64,000 nt of DNA from Streptomyces diastaticus subsp. diastaticus (GTDB lineage Bacteria; Actinomycetota; Actinomycetes; Streptomycetales; Streptomycetaceae). Below, in pieces: positions 8,558-17,446 of this stretch; within the stretch, counting starts at the first letter, position 1, and each line of letters opens with the position of its first letter. The stretch lies in assembly GCF_011170125.1 (NCBI RefSeq), contig NZ_BLLN01000001.1, positions 1 through 64,000 of the forward strand, read 5' to 3'. A program made the position numbers and the translations under genes. The notes under the pieces are model-generated. The model had not been told where the DNA came from. It was given only the letters and a program-made list of their open reading frames with translations, and did no database searches.

Positions 8558-9436
8558 TCAGGACACGATGTCCTTGCCCGCGAAGCCCCGGAAGGCCAGC
8601 GCGAAGAGGACCAGGGCGTAGCTGACGGAGACCGAGGCGCCCTGGAGCATCCCGGACCAGGCGATCTCCGGCTGGAGCGCGTCGACCCAGGCGAACTGCC
8701 AGTGGGCGGGCAGGAAGGCGCGCCAGTCGCCGAGGGCGGTCACGGCGTCCAGGACGTTGCCGACGATGGTCAGGCCGACCGCGCCGCCGACCGCGCCGAG
8801 CGGGGCGTCGGTGCGGGTCGAGAGCCAGAACGCCAGACCGGCGGTGACGAGCTGCGACACGTACACGAACGCCACCACCACGGCGAGGCGGCCGAGGGCC
8901 TCACCCGCCGGGAGGGCGCCGCCGGTGGGGATCTGGAGCGGCCCCCAGCCGTAGGCGAGGATGCCGACGAGCAGGCCGACCAGGGGCAGCAGCACCATCG
9001 CGGCGGCGCTGAAGGCCAGCGCGACGACGAGTTTGCTCCACAGCAGGCGGGCCCGCGGCACGGGCGCCGCCAGCAGGTACCGCAGCGAGGACCAGCCCGC
9101 CTCGCTCGCCACCGTGTCGCCGCAGAACAGGGCGACCGGGACGACCAGCAGGAACCCGGCGGAGACGAAGAGGCAGACCGCCGCGAAGTTGAGCCCGGAG
9201 GCGGTGGCGGTGTCCATGAGGTTGACCCGGCCGCGCCGCTCGGGCTCGCCGCCGATGGCGAAGGCGGCCACCATGACGACCGGCAGCAGGGCCAGCACCG
9301 CCGCCATCACCTGGGTACGGCGCCGGCGAAGCTGACGGACCGCCTCGACCCGCAGCGGCAGGGTCCGGCCGGGCCGGTAGCCCGGGGCGGTCGGGTCGGT
9401 GCGGGCGGGGCCGGTGAGGGTGCCGGGGGTGCTCAT
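8558..9436 (-). CDS. ABC transporter permease (ABC-2 type)
   Basis: The 292-residue product has a cytoplasmic N terminus and about six membrane helices, beginning QVMAAVLALLPVVMVAAFAI and including FLLVVPVALFCGDTVASEAG, the loop motif that ABC-2 permeases share before SLRYLLAAPVPRARLLWSK. Its ATG overlaps the stop of the upstream hydrolase-ATPase fusion gene (ATGA), so the two products are made together and presumably form one exporter or membrane-remodelling complex. The gene ends shortly before a strong terminator. Substrate is not evident. Confidence 0.9.
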   Translation of the reverse strand: MSTPGTLTGPARTDPTAPGYRPGRTLPLRVEAVRQLRRRRTQVMAAVLALLPVVMVAAFAIGGEPERRGRVNLMDTATASGLNFAAVCLFVSAGFLLVVPVALFCGDTVASEAGWSSLRYLLAAPVPRARLLWSKLVVALAFSAAAMVLLPLVGLLVGILAYGWGPLQIPTGGALPAGEALGRLAVVVAFVYVSQLVTAGLAFWLSTRTDAPLGAVGGAVGLTIVGNVLDAVTALGDWRAFLPAHWQFAWVDALQPEIAWSGMLQGASVSVSYALVLFALAFRGFAGKDIVS

Positions 9437-12096
9437 CCGGTACCTCCGATCAGGGTGAGGAAGGCGTCCTCCAGGCGGCGGTGCGGCATGACCGAGCTCA
9501 CCGGCACGCCGAGGCGGACGAGTTCGACGACGAGCTGGTCGGCGCCGAGGCCGTCGAGCCGGACCAGCAGGCCGTTCTCGGTCGGGTCGACGGCGGCGAT
9601 GCCGTCCAGCGCCGCGACCTTGTCGGCCAGCGGCGCGTCCACGGGCGCTGCCAGCCCGACGTGCAGGGTGTCGCCGCTGCCGGCGATCTCCGCGACCGGC
9701 CCGGCCTGCACCAGCCGCCCCTGGTCCATGACGACCAGGTGGGTGCAGGTCTGCTCGACCTCGGCGAGCAGGTGGCTGGAGACGATGACGGTGCGCCCGG
9801 CCGAGGCGTACCGGATCATCACCTCGCGCATCTCGCGGATCTGCGGCGGGTCGAGCCCGTTGGTGGGCTCGTCCAGGATCAGCAGGTCGGGCAGGCCCAG
9901 CATGGCCTGGGCGATGGCGAGCCGCTGCCGCATACCCTGCGAGTAGGTGCGGACCGCGCGTTCCAGGGCGCCGCCGAGCCCGGCGATCTCCAGGGCCTGC
10001 TCGATGTGGGCGTCCTCGGCGGGGCGGCCGGTGGCCTGCCAGTACAGGTCGAGGTTGGCGCGGCCGCTGAGATGCGGCAGGAACCCGGCGCCCTCGACGA
10101 AGGCGCCGACCCGGGAGAGGACGGGCGCGCCGGGCCGGACGGCCTGGCCGAAGACGCGGATCTCGCCCTCGTCGGGCCGGATGAGCCCCATCAGCATGCG
10201 CAGGGTGGTGGTCTTGCCCGCGCCGTTGGGGCCGAGCAGACCGAGCACCTGGCCGCGCTCGACGCCGAAGGAGAGGTCCTGGACGGCGTACCGGTCGGTG
10301 GAACCGGCGTACTTCTTGCTGAGGCCGGTGATCCTCAGCGGTACCGCCGCCAGTTCGGGGTCGGCCGGGGGCGCGCTGGTGCGGCGGCGGCCGAGCAGGA
10401 GCAGCCCGGCGGCGAGGACGGCCGCGCCGAGCGGCAGCGCCCAGACCCAGGCGGGCAGCGGCGTCGCGGCGGTGCGGACGGCGGGGGCCGTGGGCACGTG
10501 CAGGTCGCCCTCGGCGGCGATCCGGTAGGTGGCCGGTTCGGCGGGTGAGGCGTAGCCGAGGTCGGTGGCGGAGAGGACGACGCGCAGCGAGTGGCCGCGA
10601 CGGACCTCGTGGTCGACGGCGGGCAGCTTCAGGGTGAGGGTGCGGCCCTGGTCGGCGCCGGTGACCCTGACCGGGGAGACCAGCTGGGCGGGGAGCACCT
10701 GGCTCTTGCCGCCGGGGCCGACGTCGTAGACCTTGCCGAAGAGGACGGCGTCCTCGGTGTCGGCGGCGACCTTGACGCGGACCGTCGGGGAGCCGGTGAT
10801 CCGCAGGTCCTTCTTGAGCGGCGCGGAGTCGAACCGGGCGTGCTGGCCGGGGAAGTCGAAGGAGACGCCGACGCCGAGCGAGGAGAGCCGGGCGAGGCTG
10901 CTGCCGTCGTCGGCGCTCTCGCCGCCGCCCGGTCCGCCGCCGCCGAGGCCGGGCAGGGTGGAGATGGCCGGCGGGACGGCTCCGGCCGGGTTGTCGACCT
11001 TCTGCTCGCGGCCGCTCAACGGGACGCGCACCGGGTCGTGGCCGAGGCCGGGGTAGCTGCCGCCGGTGGCGCCGCGCAGTTGGGCCGCGCCGTTGGTGGA
11101 GTCGACGCCGCCGGTGCGGGTGACGCGGAAGGCGGGGCCGGGGTCGGCGTCCTCGTCCTGCTTGAGGTAGCGGTCGAACCAGTCGGTGACGCGCTGTTCG
11201 ACGCGGGCCGCCTCCGGGTTGCCGCCGTCGTGGCCGCCGGCCATCCAGTCGACGGCGACGGGCTGGCCGTTCTTCTTCAGCGCCTTGGCGGCCTGGTCGG
11301 TGTGGGAGAGCGGGAAGAGGGAGTCCTGCTGCCCCTGCACGAACAGGGCGGGCACCTTGATGCGGTCGGCGACCGACTTCGGGGAGCGGGTGGCGAGCAG
11401 CTCGGCGGCCTTCGCGTCGGGCTTGCCGGAGACGGCGACGCGGTTGTACATCGCGCACAGCTCGGCCTCGAACCGCTCGCACCCGCCGCCGGTGGACAGG
11501 AACATGCCCGTCCACAGCTTCTTGAAGACGCCGTTCGGGAAGAGCGCCTCGGGGAAGTCCCACCAGGTGATGAGCGGGGCGATGACGTCGACCCGGTCGT
11601 CGTGGCCGGCGGTGAGCAGGGAGACGGCGCCCCCGTAGGAGGCGCCGGTCATGCCGACGCGCGGGTCGCCCTCGGCGTCGAGCTGGACCTCGGGGCGTTC
11701 GGCGAGCCAGTCGATGAGCTTCGAGGCGTCGGCGACCTCGCCCTTCGGGTCGTTGAGCCCGATCCTGCCGGTCGACCCGCCGAAGCCGCGGGCGGTCCAG
11801 GTGAGGACGGCGTACCCGTTCCGGGCCAGCTTCTCGGCCTGGTCGCGCAGGTCGGCCTTGGTGCTGCCGAAGCCGTGGGCGAGCAGCACCGCGGGACGGC
11901 GTCCCTCGCCGCCCGCGGTGAAGTACGAGGTGTCGATCCGGACCCCGTCGCCGGTCCGCAGGATCTGGTCCTGCCGCTTCACGCCGCTGTCGTCGGCCGC
12001 CGACGCGGAGCCCGCCGGGGCGAGCAGCGCGGCCAGGACACCGGCCGAGGCGAGGGCGGCCCTCCACCGGGGCGGTCCGTGCTTGTTGAGACGCAT
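9433..12096 (-). CDS. Fusion of exported S15-type hydrolase and ABC transporter ATPase
   Basis: This 887-residue chain joins two activities. Residues 1-33 are a signal-like helix ending ASA. Residues about 45-315 are an alpha/beta hydrolase of the X-Pro dipeptidyl-peptidase (S15) type, with the GASYGG elbow (Ser153), QDSLFP and GGHDGG. A beta-rich C-terminal domain runs to about 540. One membrane helix (about 549-569) leads to a complete ABC ATPase, with GPNGAGKT at 622-629, signature YSQGMRQRLA and Walker B LLILDEP. The hydrolase should lie outside and the ATPase inside, coupled to the permease encoded next. The start MRLNKHG was chosen because the upstream extension is not protein-like. Comparable fusions occur in actinomycetes as far as I recall; their function is not known to me. 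Confidence 0.88.
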   Translation of the reverse strand: MRLNKHGPPRWRAALASAGVLAALLAPAGSASAADDSGVKRQDQILRTGDGVRIDTSYFTAGGEGRRPAVLLAHGFGSTKADLRDQAEKLARNGYAVLTWTARGFGGSTGRIGLNDPKGEVADASKLIDWLAERPEVQLDAEGDPRVGMTGASYGGAVSLLTAGHDDRVDVIAPLITWWDFPEALFPNGVFKKLWTGMFLSTGGGCERFEAELCAMYNRVAVSGKPDAKAAELLATRSPKSVADRIKVPALFVQGQQDSLFPLSHTDQAAKALKKNGQPVAVDWMAGGHDGGNPEAARVEQRVTDWFDRYLKQDEDADPGPAFRVTRTGGVDSTNGAAQLRGATGGSYPGLGHDPVRVPLSGREQKVDNPAGAVPPAISTLPGLGGGGPGGGESADDGSSLARLSSLGVGVSFDFPGQHARFDSAPLKKDLRITGSPTVRVKVAADTEDAVLFGKVYDVGPGGKSQVLPAQLVSPVRVTGADQGRTLTLKLPAVDHEVRRGHSLRVVLSATDLGYASPAEPATYRIAAEGDLHVPTAPAVRTAATPLPAWVWALPLGAAVLAAGLLLLGRRRTSAPPADPELAAVPLRITGLSKKYAGSTDRYAVQDLSFGVERGQVLGLLGPNGAGKTTTLRMLMGLIRPDEGEIRVFGQAVRPGAPVLSRVGAFVEGAGFLPHLSGRANLDLYWQATGRPAEDAHIEQALEIAGLGGALERAVRTYSQGMRQRLAIAQAMLGLPDLLILDEPTNGLDPPQIREMREVMIRYASAGRTVIVSSHLLAEVEQTCTHLVVMDQGRLVQAGPVAEIAGSGDTLHVGLAAPVDAPLADKVAALDGIAAVDPTENGLLVRLDGLGADQLVVELVRLGVPVSSVMPHRRLEDAFLTLIGGTG

Positions 12097-12506
12097 GGAC
12101 CCACGGTACGGGCGCGCGGGGGGTGCTCCGCGCCCCCTCCAGCACGACCCCGACGTGCTGCGCGAGGCGTATACCCGCGTGCGGCGTACCGCATCCGTGG
12201 TAGGCCGTACCCACAGCTGTGAGCCCGCCCGGGTCGCCGGCCGCGCCGGACGACCGCCCTGCTCGCGGCTGGCCGAACTCCGCGCCGGGCGGGGCGGGTT
12301 GGCCGCCGCCCGGCCGGCCGGCGCGCGCCCCCGGCCGCCACGGACGTGAGGGGCGTCACCCCTGCCCCGCGTACGCCGAGAGCGAAGCCGCGGGCTTCGT
12401 TTCGGGCGTGCGGCGGAGGGGGCGCACCCGGGCAGGGGCGGGCGGAGCACGGGGCGGTGAACGGCGGGCGGTCGCGGTGCCGGGGTGGGAGTCCGGGTGA
12501 GGGACG
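12097..12506. other. Intergenic region
   Basis: About 410 bp precede the fusion gene on the minus strand and follow the SDR relic. Nothing with protein-like composition is seen. The part next to 12096 should hold the promoter of the hydrolase-ATPase/permease operon; no clear consensus pair was recognised. Confidence 0.45.
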
Positions 12507-12740
12507 TCAGCCGGTGACGCCACCGTCGACGACGAGGTCGTGGCCGACGGCATAGCTCGGCCCGGCGGACGCCGGCCACAGCGCCGCGCTCACGACCTCG
12601 CCGGTGGTGGCGACGCGGCCGGTCGGCACCCGGGCTCCGGCGGCGGTCGCGGTCGCCCGCCCACGCGCGAAGGCACCGGCAAACGGCGCCGGTGGCGGTG
12701 CGGATGCCGATGACGGTCCCGTCCTGGCGCGGGCGGTCAT
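12507..12740 (-). pseudogene. Remnant of a short-chain dehydrogenase/reductase
   Basis: The last 40 codons of this frame read VPTGRVATTGEVVSAALW and then YAVGHDLVVDGGVTG, the canonical C terminus of a classical SDR enzyme. Near the other end a different frame reads TVIGIRTATGAVCRCLRAWA, reminiscent of an SDR N-terminal nucleotide-binding segment. The roughly 200 codons between them, including the catalytic Tyr-Lys region, are missing. I read it as an SDR gene that lost its centre and its frame. No functional product is expected. Confidence 0.65.
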
Positions 12741-12804
12741 GGGCCGCTCCTTACCGGATGCCGTCGCGAAGAGGGCCGGTGCCGCGGCGACGGCGACCGC
12801 CTCG

Positions 12805-13452
12805 TCACAGGTCGTCCAGTCCGACCAGCCCGTCCTGGATCGCCCGTGCCAGCAGCGCGGCCTTGGTGGGTGCCTGCCTGCCGCTCATCGCGTACTTGAG
12901 GCGGATGTGTTCGAGGTGGGTGTTGACGGTGTGCGGGGAGATGCCGAGGCGTCGGCCCACGAACGCCTTGGACTCGGACTGGAACCACTCGATGAGCACC
13001 TCGGTCTCGCGGGCCGAGAGGGCCGGGCGGGTGGCCGAGCGGTCCCCGGCCAGGGCACCCGCCAGCGACGGCGGGGTGTACGCACGGCCCTCCGCCGCCG
13101 CGGCGGCGGCCTCCAGGAGGTGTTCGGCGCCCTCGTCCTTGGTCAGGTAGCTCAGCGCGCCCAACTCCAGGCACTGGAGGGCGAGGTCGCCGTCGACCCG
13201 CATCGTGTAGACGACGACGCGCCGCCCCGCCTCGGTCAGTCTGCGCAGCTCGTCCATGGCCGGTGCGGGCCCGCCCAGGTGCAGGTCGAGGATGACCACG
13301 TCCGCGGTGGCGCCCTCGCCGGTCCAGGCGGCCCGGGCGTTGTCCCCGGAAGCGGCGACCCGGATCGGCGGGTCGCCCGCGGTCAGCCAGTGGGCGACCC
13401 CGGCCCGTACCGCGGGGTGGTCGTCGACGATGACCGCCGTCAGTTCCGCCAT
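12805..13452 (-). CDS. LuxR-type two-component response regulator
   Basis: The 215-residue product has a receiver domain with VIVDDHPAVRAGV at the N terminus, the phospho-acceptor Asp in VVILDLHLGG, and a switch Lys in LTKDEGAEHLL. It ends in a LuxR helix-turn-helix (LSARETEVLIEWFQSESKAF, then LGISPHTVNTHLEHIRLKY). Its ATG lies inside the end of the preceding kinase-like gene (13-bp overlap), so the three-gene set is one operon with the kinase first and the regulator last. The regulated genes are unknown. Confidence 0.93.
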   Translation of the reverse strand: MAELTAVIVDDHPAVRAGVAHWLTAGDPPIRVAASGDNARAAWTGEGATADVVILDLHLGGPAPAMDELRRLTEAGRRVVVYTMRVDGDLALQCLELGALSYLTKDEGAEHLLEAAAAAAEGRAYTPPSLAGALAGDRSATRPALSARETEVLIEWFQSESKAFVGRRLGISPHTVNTHLEHIRLKYAMSGRQAPTKAALLARAIQDGLVGLDDL

Positions 13453-14528
13453 CGTGTCTCCAAGCGCTGGAACTCCCCGTACTGGCCGTACTCGACCTCG
13501 ACCGACGCGGTGGACGTGGCGGCGACCACGGTGTGGGCGTCGGTGATCACGGCGATCCGCACGTCCTTCCCGGTGCGCAGCACACTCACCCTGGCACGCA
13601 GCCGTGCCGCCGACAATGCTTTCACGAGCGGCCCCGTCAACTCCTGACGTACCGCCACGGGCACGGACACCGCCGCACCGCTGACCGCGAAGGACACGTC
13701 CACACCTCGTCGTTCCGCCACGTCCACGCAGGCGGCTACTTCGTGCACCAGCGGGTCGGGGACCTCGTCGTTCTGCGCGAACAGCCGCCGCAACTGCGTG
13801 GCCCGCAGGGCACACTGGCGCTGAGCCTCCTCGTCGCGCGGGTCGGTGACACCGTCGGCCAGCGCGGCGAGCAGCGGGAGAACCGCGCCCAACTGCCCGG
13901 TGAACAGGTCGCGTCGGCCCTTCTGCCACTGCTCGGCCGCGAGCATCCTGGTCCGGAGCCGGTCCCGCTCCTCGGCCACCGCCGCCGCCTCGCGGCTGCC
14001 GCGGCACAGCACCCTGGTGATCACGACGACCGCGAGCTGCACCGTGACCGCGCTGAAGGTGGCCGTGCCGGCCGTGCCGAGCGCGGCGCGGTCGGGTACG
14101 CCCGCGTGCAGGAACAGCGCCGTGCTCAGCGCCACGTGCACGGCCAGCACGGTGACCAGCACCCGCACCCGGTCCAGCAGCAGCAGGAGGAAGTGCCAGC
14201 CCACCAGGCCGTAGGCCCAGTCCGGTGCCTGGAAGCGCCGGTCGGGGGCGACCGCGAGGGTGGCGGTGAGCGCGGCGGCGAGGACGAGCAGGGTCCCGGT
14301 GAGGGCGAGCGCGGCCGGCAGCGGTCTGCGGCGGAGCACCCAGCGGGAGCAGCAGCCGGTGACACCGGCCAGCACGGCGAAGGCGAGCACGGCGAGACCG
14401 GGGTGGCGGTAGTCCTGTTCGAGCAGCGGGCGCAGGGCCAGGCCGAACATCAGGACGGTCGTGGCGCAGACCAGGACGACGCGCATGGTCGCGTGCACGT
14501 GCTCCCCCGCCCTGTCCGCCTCAGTCAC
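13440..14528 (-). CDS. Membrane protein with degenerate histidine-kinase-like cytoplasmic domain
   Basis: The 362-residue product begins with about six membrane helices (residues about 15-180) and continues with a coiled segment (EERDRLRTRMLAAEQWQKG). The C-terminal domain resembles the DesK-type kinase layout but lacks a clear phospho-acceptor His in the helical pair and lacks the N, G1 and G2 boxes of the ATPase fold. It is probably not a kinase by itself, and may act as co-sensor for the authentic kinase encoded just upstream, with which it overlaps by 8 bp. GTG at 14528 was chosen for the GTGACTGA overlap; ATG 14486 is an alternative. Confidence 0.75.
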   Translation of the reverse strand: MTEADRAGEHVHATMRVVLVCATTVLMFGLALRPLLEQDYRHPGLAVLAFAVLAGVTGCCSRWVLRRRPLPAALALTGTLLVLAAALTATLAVAPDRRFQAPDWAYGLVGWHFLLLLLDRVRVLVTVLAVHVALSTALFLHAGVPDRAALGTAGTATFSAVTVQLAVVVITRVLCRGSREAAAVAEERDRLRTRMLAAEQWQKGRRDLFTGQLGAVLPLLAALADGVTDPRDEEAQRQCALRATQLRRLFAQNDEVPDPLVHEVAACVDVAERRGVDVSFAVSGAAVSVPVAVRQELTGPLVKALSAARLRARVSVLRTGKDVRIAVITDAHTVVAATSTASVEVEYGQYGEFQRLETRWRN

Positions 14529-15651
14529 CGGGCCACACCAGACGTACGCGGGTCCCGCGGCCCGGTCGCGAGACCACCGTGGCGTGTCCGCCGACGGCGG
14601 CCACGCGTTCGACGATGGAGCAGCGGACCCCCCGCCGGGTGACGGCGACCTCCTCGGGCGCGAATCCCACACCGTCGTCCTCGACCAGGACGACGACCGC
14701 GTTCCCTTCGCGGCCCACGCGGAGCACGGCGGCGTCGACCCGGGCGTGGCGCTCGACGTTCACCAGCGCCTCGTGCACGGCGCGGACGAAGGCGAGGGCC
14801 ACCGAGGCGGGCACCGGTATCGCCTCGCCGGTGTCGCGGAACTCGACGGCGGGCCGGTCACGGTCGAGGAGGCCGCGCAGGGAGGCGGGCAGGTCGACCG
14901 GGCTGTCCCGTGCCGTCGCTCCGCCCGCCGCGCCGGTGAGGATGGCGAGGTCGCGCCGGGCGTACGCGGCGACCTCGGCCGGGTCCGCGTCCTTGCCGCC
15001 CACCGCCACCATGAGGAAGGTCGAGGCCGCCGTGTCGTGCAGCAGGGCCAGGTACTCCCGCTCGCGGCGGTGCCGGGCCGAGGAGAGCGCCTCGGCCCGC
15101 GCCACCACCGACCTGCGGCGGTGCTGTTCGTCGACGGTCCGTCCCGAGCGGCGCAGCAGCACGAACCCCAGGCGGGCCAGCAGGCATTCGAAGACCAGCC
15201 GGGGCACCAGCGTGCCGATGTCCTCACCGCCGGCCACGGCGAGGTCGACGGCGAGCAGTCCGGCCGTGACGGGGACGGTCACCGCCGGGGGCCACTCCCA
15301 CTGGAGGGTGATCGCCGTGGTGGTCAGGACGTTGAGCGCCCAGAGGCCCCGCCCGCCGCCGGTCCACTCCTGGCAGGCGCAGACCGCCACGACCCGGACG
15401 ACGGCGCAGCCCAGCGACAGCGCGGGAGCCCGCCCGGTGAGCCCCGACCAGCAGTCCACCGCGGCGCCGGCGAGCACCAGCCCGAACAGCGCGTATCCCA
15501 GGGGCAGGGCCTGCTCAGGGAGCCCCAGCAGGCCGAAGGCGCTGATGACCACGGTCCCGAGGCCGCGTACGGGGCCGGCCAGCCGGCGCGCGGAGGCCAG
15601 GAGCAGGGACTCGACCCCGCCGGGCCGGTGGGCCGCTCGCGCCCCGGTCAC
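14521..15651 (-). CDS. DesK-type sensor histidine kinase
   Basis: The 376-residue product has about five to six membrane helices in its first 180 residues and a cytoplasmic kinase core. The probable phospho-acceptor is the His of YLALLHDTAASTFLM. The HATPase domain shows the N box HEALVNVERHA, G1 box DDGVGF and G2 box GRGTRVRL. It is the first gene of a three-gene operon followed by the kinase-like membrane protein and the LuxR-type regulator. The start is a GTG at 15651. The stimulus is unknown. Confidence 0.9.
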   Translation of the reverse strand: MTGARAAHRPGGVESLLLASARRLAGPVRGLGTVVISAFGLLGLPEQALPLGYALFGLVLAGAAVDCWSGLTGRAPALSLGCAVVRVVAVCACQEWTGGGRGLWALNVLTTTAITLQWEWPPAVTVPVTAGLLAVDLAVAGGEDIGTLVPRLVFECLLARLGFVLLRRSGRTVDEQHRRRSVVARAEALSSARHRREREYLALLHDTAASTFLMVAVGGKDADPAEVAAYARRDLAILTGAAGGATARDSPVDLPASLRGLLDRDRPAVEFRDTGEAIPVPASVALAFVRAVHEALVNVERHARVDAAVLRVGREGNAVVVLVEDDGVGFAPEEVAVTRRGVRCSIVERVAAVGGHATVVSRPGRGTRVRLVWPGD

Positions 15652-16276
15652 CGCAGGGGCCCGCGGGCCCGGCCGGTGCGCCCCGTTCTCACCGCCGCCC
15701 CAGGGGGCGTCCGCGCAGGCACCGGTTCACCGCCTCCCGGACTGGTCTCGGCCGCTGCCACGCGGCCGGATTCCGATGAACCGCGGACTATACCGAAGCC
15801 GAACGACGGTGCGGTGCCCCTGCCTTGGGCCTCCTTCCGTCTTCTCTCCGCTCCGGCGGGTCGGTCGAACGCGCGATGTGTGCCCCGGTTCCGGTTGTTA
15901 GCTTCAGGGCCCCTGTTCCTCGACGCTGAAGGCCGGGTTGATGACGACAAGGAGCCCTCGTCGGGCGTGGTCCGTGGTCACCGCGGTCCGCGCCGCCCTG
16001 GTGACGGACTTCGGCCTCACCCCGCGGGCCGGCGCCGCGGCCCCCGGCCGGCCGGTCCCCGGCGACGGCTCCTCGGGCGTGGGCGTCGGCACCGCCCGGT
16101 CCGCCCACGACGGAGCCCCGCTGCCCGCGGCCGACCGCCTCCCGACCGGCGGCCGCATCGGGTAGACCTCCCCGGACGCCGTGGCCCCGGGCCACGGGAG
16201 CCAACCCCCACAGGCCGGCCCGGGGCCCGCCCGGCGTCCTCACCCCCACGTCCCCCACCCGTACCGGGAGCCCGCG
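15652..16276. other. Intergenic region between divergent operons
   Basis: This 625-bp stretch separates the two-component operon (minus) from the secreted lysozyme-like gene (plus). A short plus frame from 15938 (MMTTRSPRRAWSVV) has a few protein-like residues (LVTDFGLTPRAGA) but no recognisable family, and I do not call it. The ribosome-binding site GGGAG at 16266-16270 belongs to the next gene. Confidence 0.45.
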
Positions 16277-17212
16277 TTGAAAACCCCGACACCGCTCGCC
16301 AGTCCACCCGTACTCCGCGTCCTGGTCGCCTTCGCCGCCGTCTGCGCGACCCTGGTGGCCGTGGTGGCCCACGCCCCGTGGGCCAGCGCCGCACCGGCCT
16401 GGCCGGCCCTCTCCCAGGGCACCACCGGGGCCGACGTCACCACCGCCCAGTACCTGCTGCGCGACAAGGGGTACGACGTCTCGGTCGACGGCGACTTCGG
16501 CCCCGCCACCCGGAACACCGTGCTCGCCTTCCAGGAGTCCAAGGGGTACGGCGCGGACGGTGTGGTCGGCAACGAGACCTGGCCGGGGCTGATCGTCACG
16601 GTGCGCGAGGGCGACTCCGGAGACGCGGTGGCCGCCGCCCAGACGGCCCTGAACAAGCACGGCCACAAGCTGGCCGTGGACGGCCGGTTCGGCGCCGGCA
16701 CCGCCGCCGCGGTCACCGGCTTCCAGTCCGCCCAGGGCCTCACCGCCGACGGTGTCGTCGGTCCCGAGACCTGGCAGCACCTGGTCGGCTCCGGCGAGGA
16801 CGGCGGGGGTGGCGGCTGCACCGTCCCGGGTGACGCCGATCCCGAGGTGCTCAAGGCCGTCTACGGCAAGGCCATGGAACTCGGCGTCGACGACCGCGTC
16901 CTGCTGGCCGGATTCGAGGCCGGGGTCGTCGAGTCGAACATGAACAACCTGGACTGCGGCGACCGCGACTCCCTCGGCGTCTTCCAGCAGCGGCCCTCGC
17001 AGGGCTGGGGCACTCCGGAGCAGATCATGGACGTGGCCTACGCCTCCCACTCGTTCTTCACCCGCGCCGTCGACGCGGCCGCGGCCCACCCGGACCACAC
17101 GGCGGGCCAGGTCGCCCAGGCCGTGCAGATCTCGGCCTACCCGGACCGCTACGACGCCGCGGAGGGCACCGCACGCGCCCTGATCGAACAGGCGAGGGGC
17201 ATGGCCGGCTGA
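16277..17212 (+). CDS. Secreted protein with two peptidoglycan-binding domains and lysozyme-like domain
   Basis: A TTG start at 16277, preceded by GGGAG 6 nt upstream, gives 311 residues. Residues 1-37 are a classical signal peptide (LRVLVAFAAVCATLVAVVAH) ending ASA-AP. Two peptidoglycan_binding_1 repeats follow, each with the D-G-x-F-G signature (DVSVDGDFGPATRNTV and LAVDGRFGAGTAAAV). The C-terminal 130 residues contain GVVESNMNNLDCGDRDSLGV and FQQRPSQGWGTPEQI, typical of a lysozyme/transglycosylase-like domain common in streptomycetes. It should bind and possibly cleave cell-wall glycan outside the cell. An in-frame upstream extension would bury the signal peptide and is rejected. Confidence 0.88.
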   Translation: MKTPTPLASPPVLRVLVAFAAVCATLVAVVAHAPWASAAPAWPALSQGTTGADVTTAQYLLRDKGYDVSVDGDFGPATRNTVLAFQESKGYGADGVVGNETWPGLIVTVREGDSGDAVAAAQTALNKHGHKLAVDGRFGAGTAAAVTGFQSAQGLTADGVVGPETWQHLVGSGEDGGGGGCTVPGDADPEVLKAVYGKAMELGVDDRVLLAGFEAGVVESNMNNLDCGDRDSLGVFQQRPSQGWGTPEQIMDVAYASHSFFTRAVDAAAAHPDHTAGQVAQAVQISAYPDRYDAAEGTARALIEQARGMAG

Positions 17213-17295
17213 CCCTCCACGGGACGTCCCTCCCGGTTCCGCGTCCCGCCGGTCGGGACCGGGAGGGGCACGCGCGACCGCCGCGGGCGCGGCGG

Positions 17296-17387
17296 GCACG
17301 GGTTCCCGGCCGCCGCCTCAGGATCATCCCGAGCCGCTACGGGGGGCGGCTCGGGGTGGTCCGGAGGTGACGGCCGGGAACCCGTGC
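17296..17387. repeat. Long near-perfect inverted repeat (42-nt arms, 8-nt loop)
   Basis: The arm at 17296-17337 matches the reverse complement of 17346-17387 at 37 of 42 positions. The outermost 17 and innermost 11 positions pair perfectly, around the loop TACGGGGG. It lies 83 bp beyond the stop of the lysozyme-like gene. It could be a terminator, but the arms are much longer than needed and the five mismatches are clustered in the middle, which would also suit a small palindromic mobile or repeat element. Confidence 0.9.
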
Positions 17388-17446
17388 GTGCGCGCGGGCG
17401 GCGGTACCCGGCCTGCGCGCGCCCGGTCTCCGGGCCCGCCTCGCCG

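Noticed and set aside
16181..16276. Upstream in-frame ATG-equivalent for the lysozyme-like gene
   Set aside because: It would put 32 residues before the signal peptide; TTG 16277 has a good ribosome-binding site.
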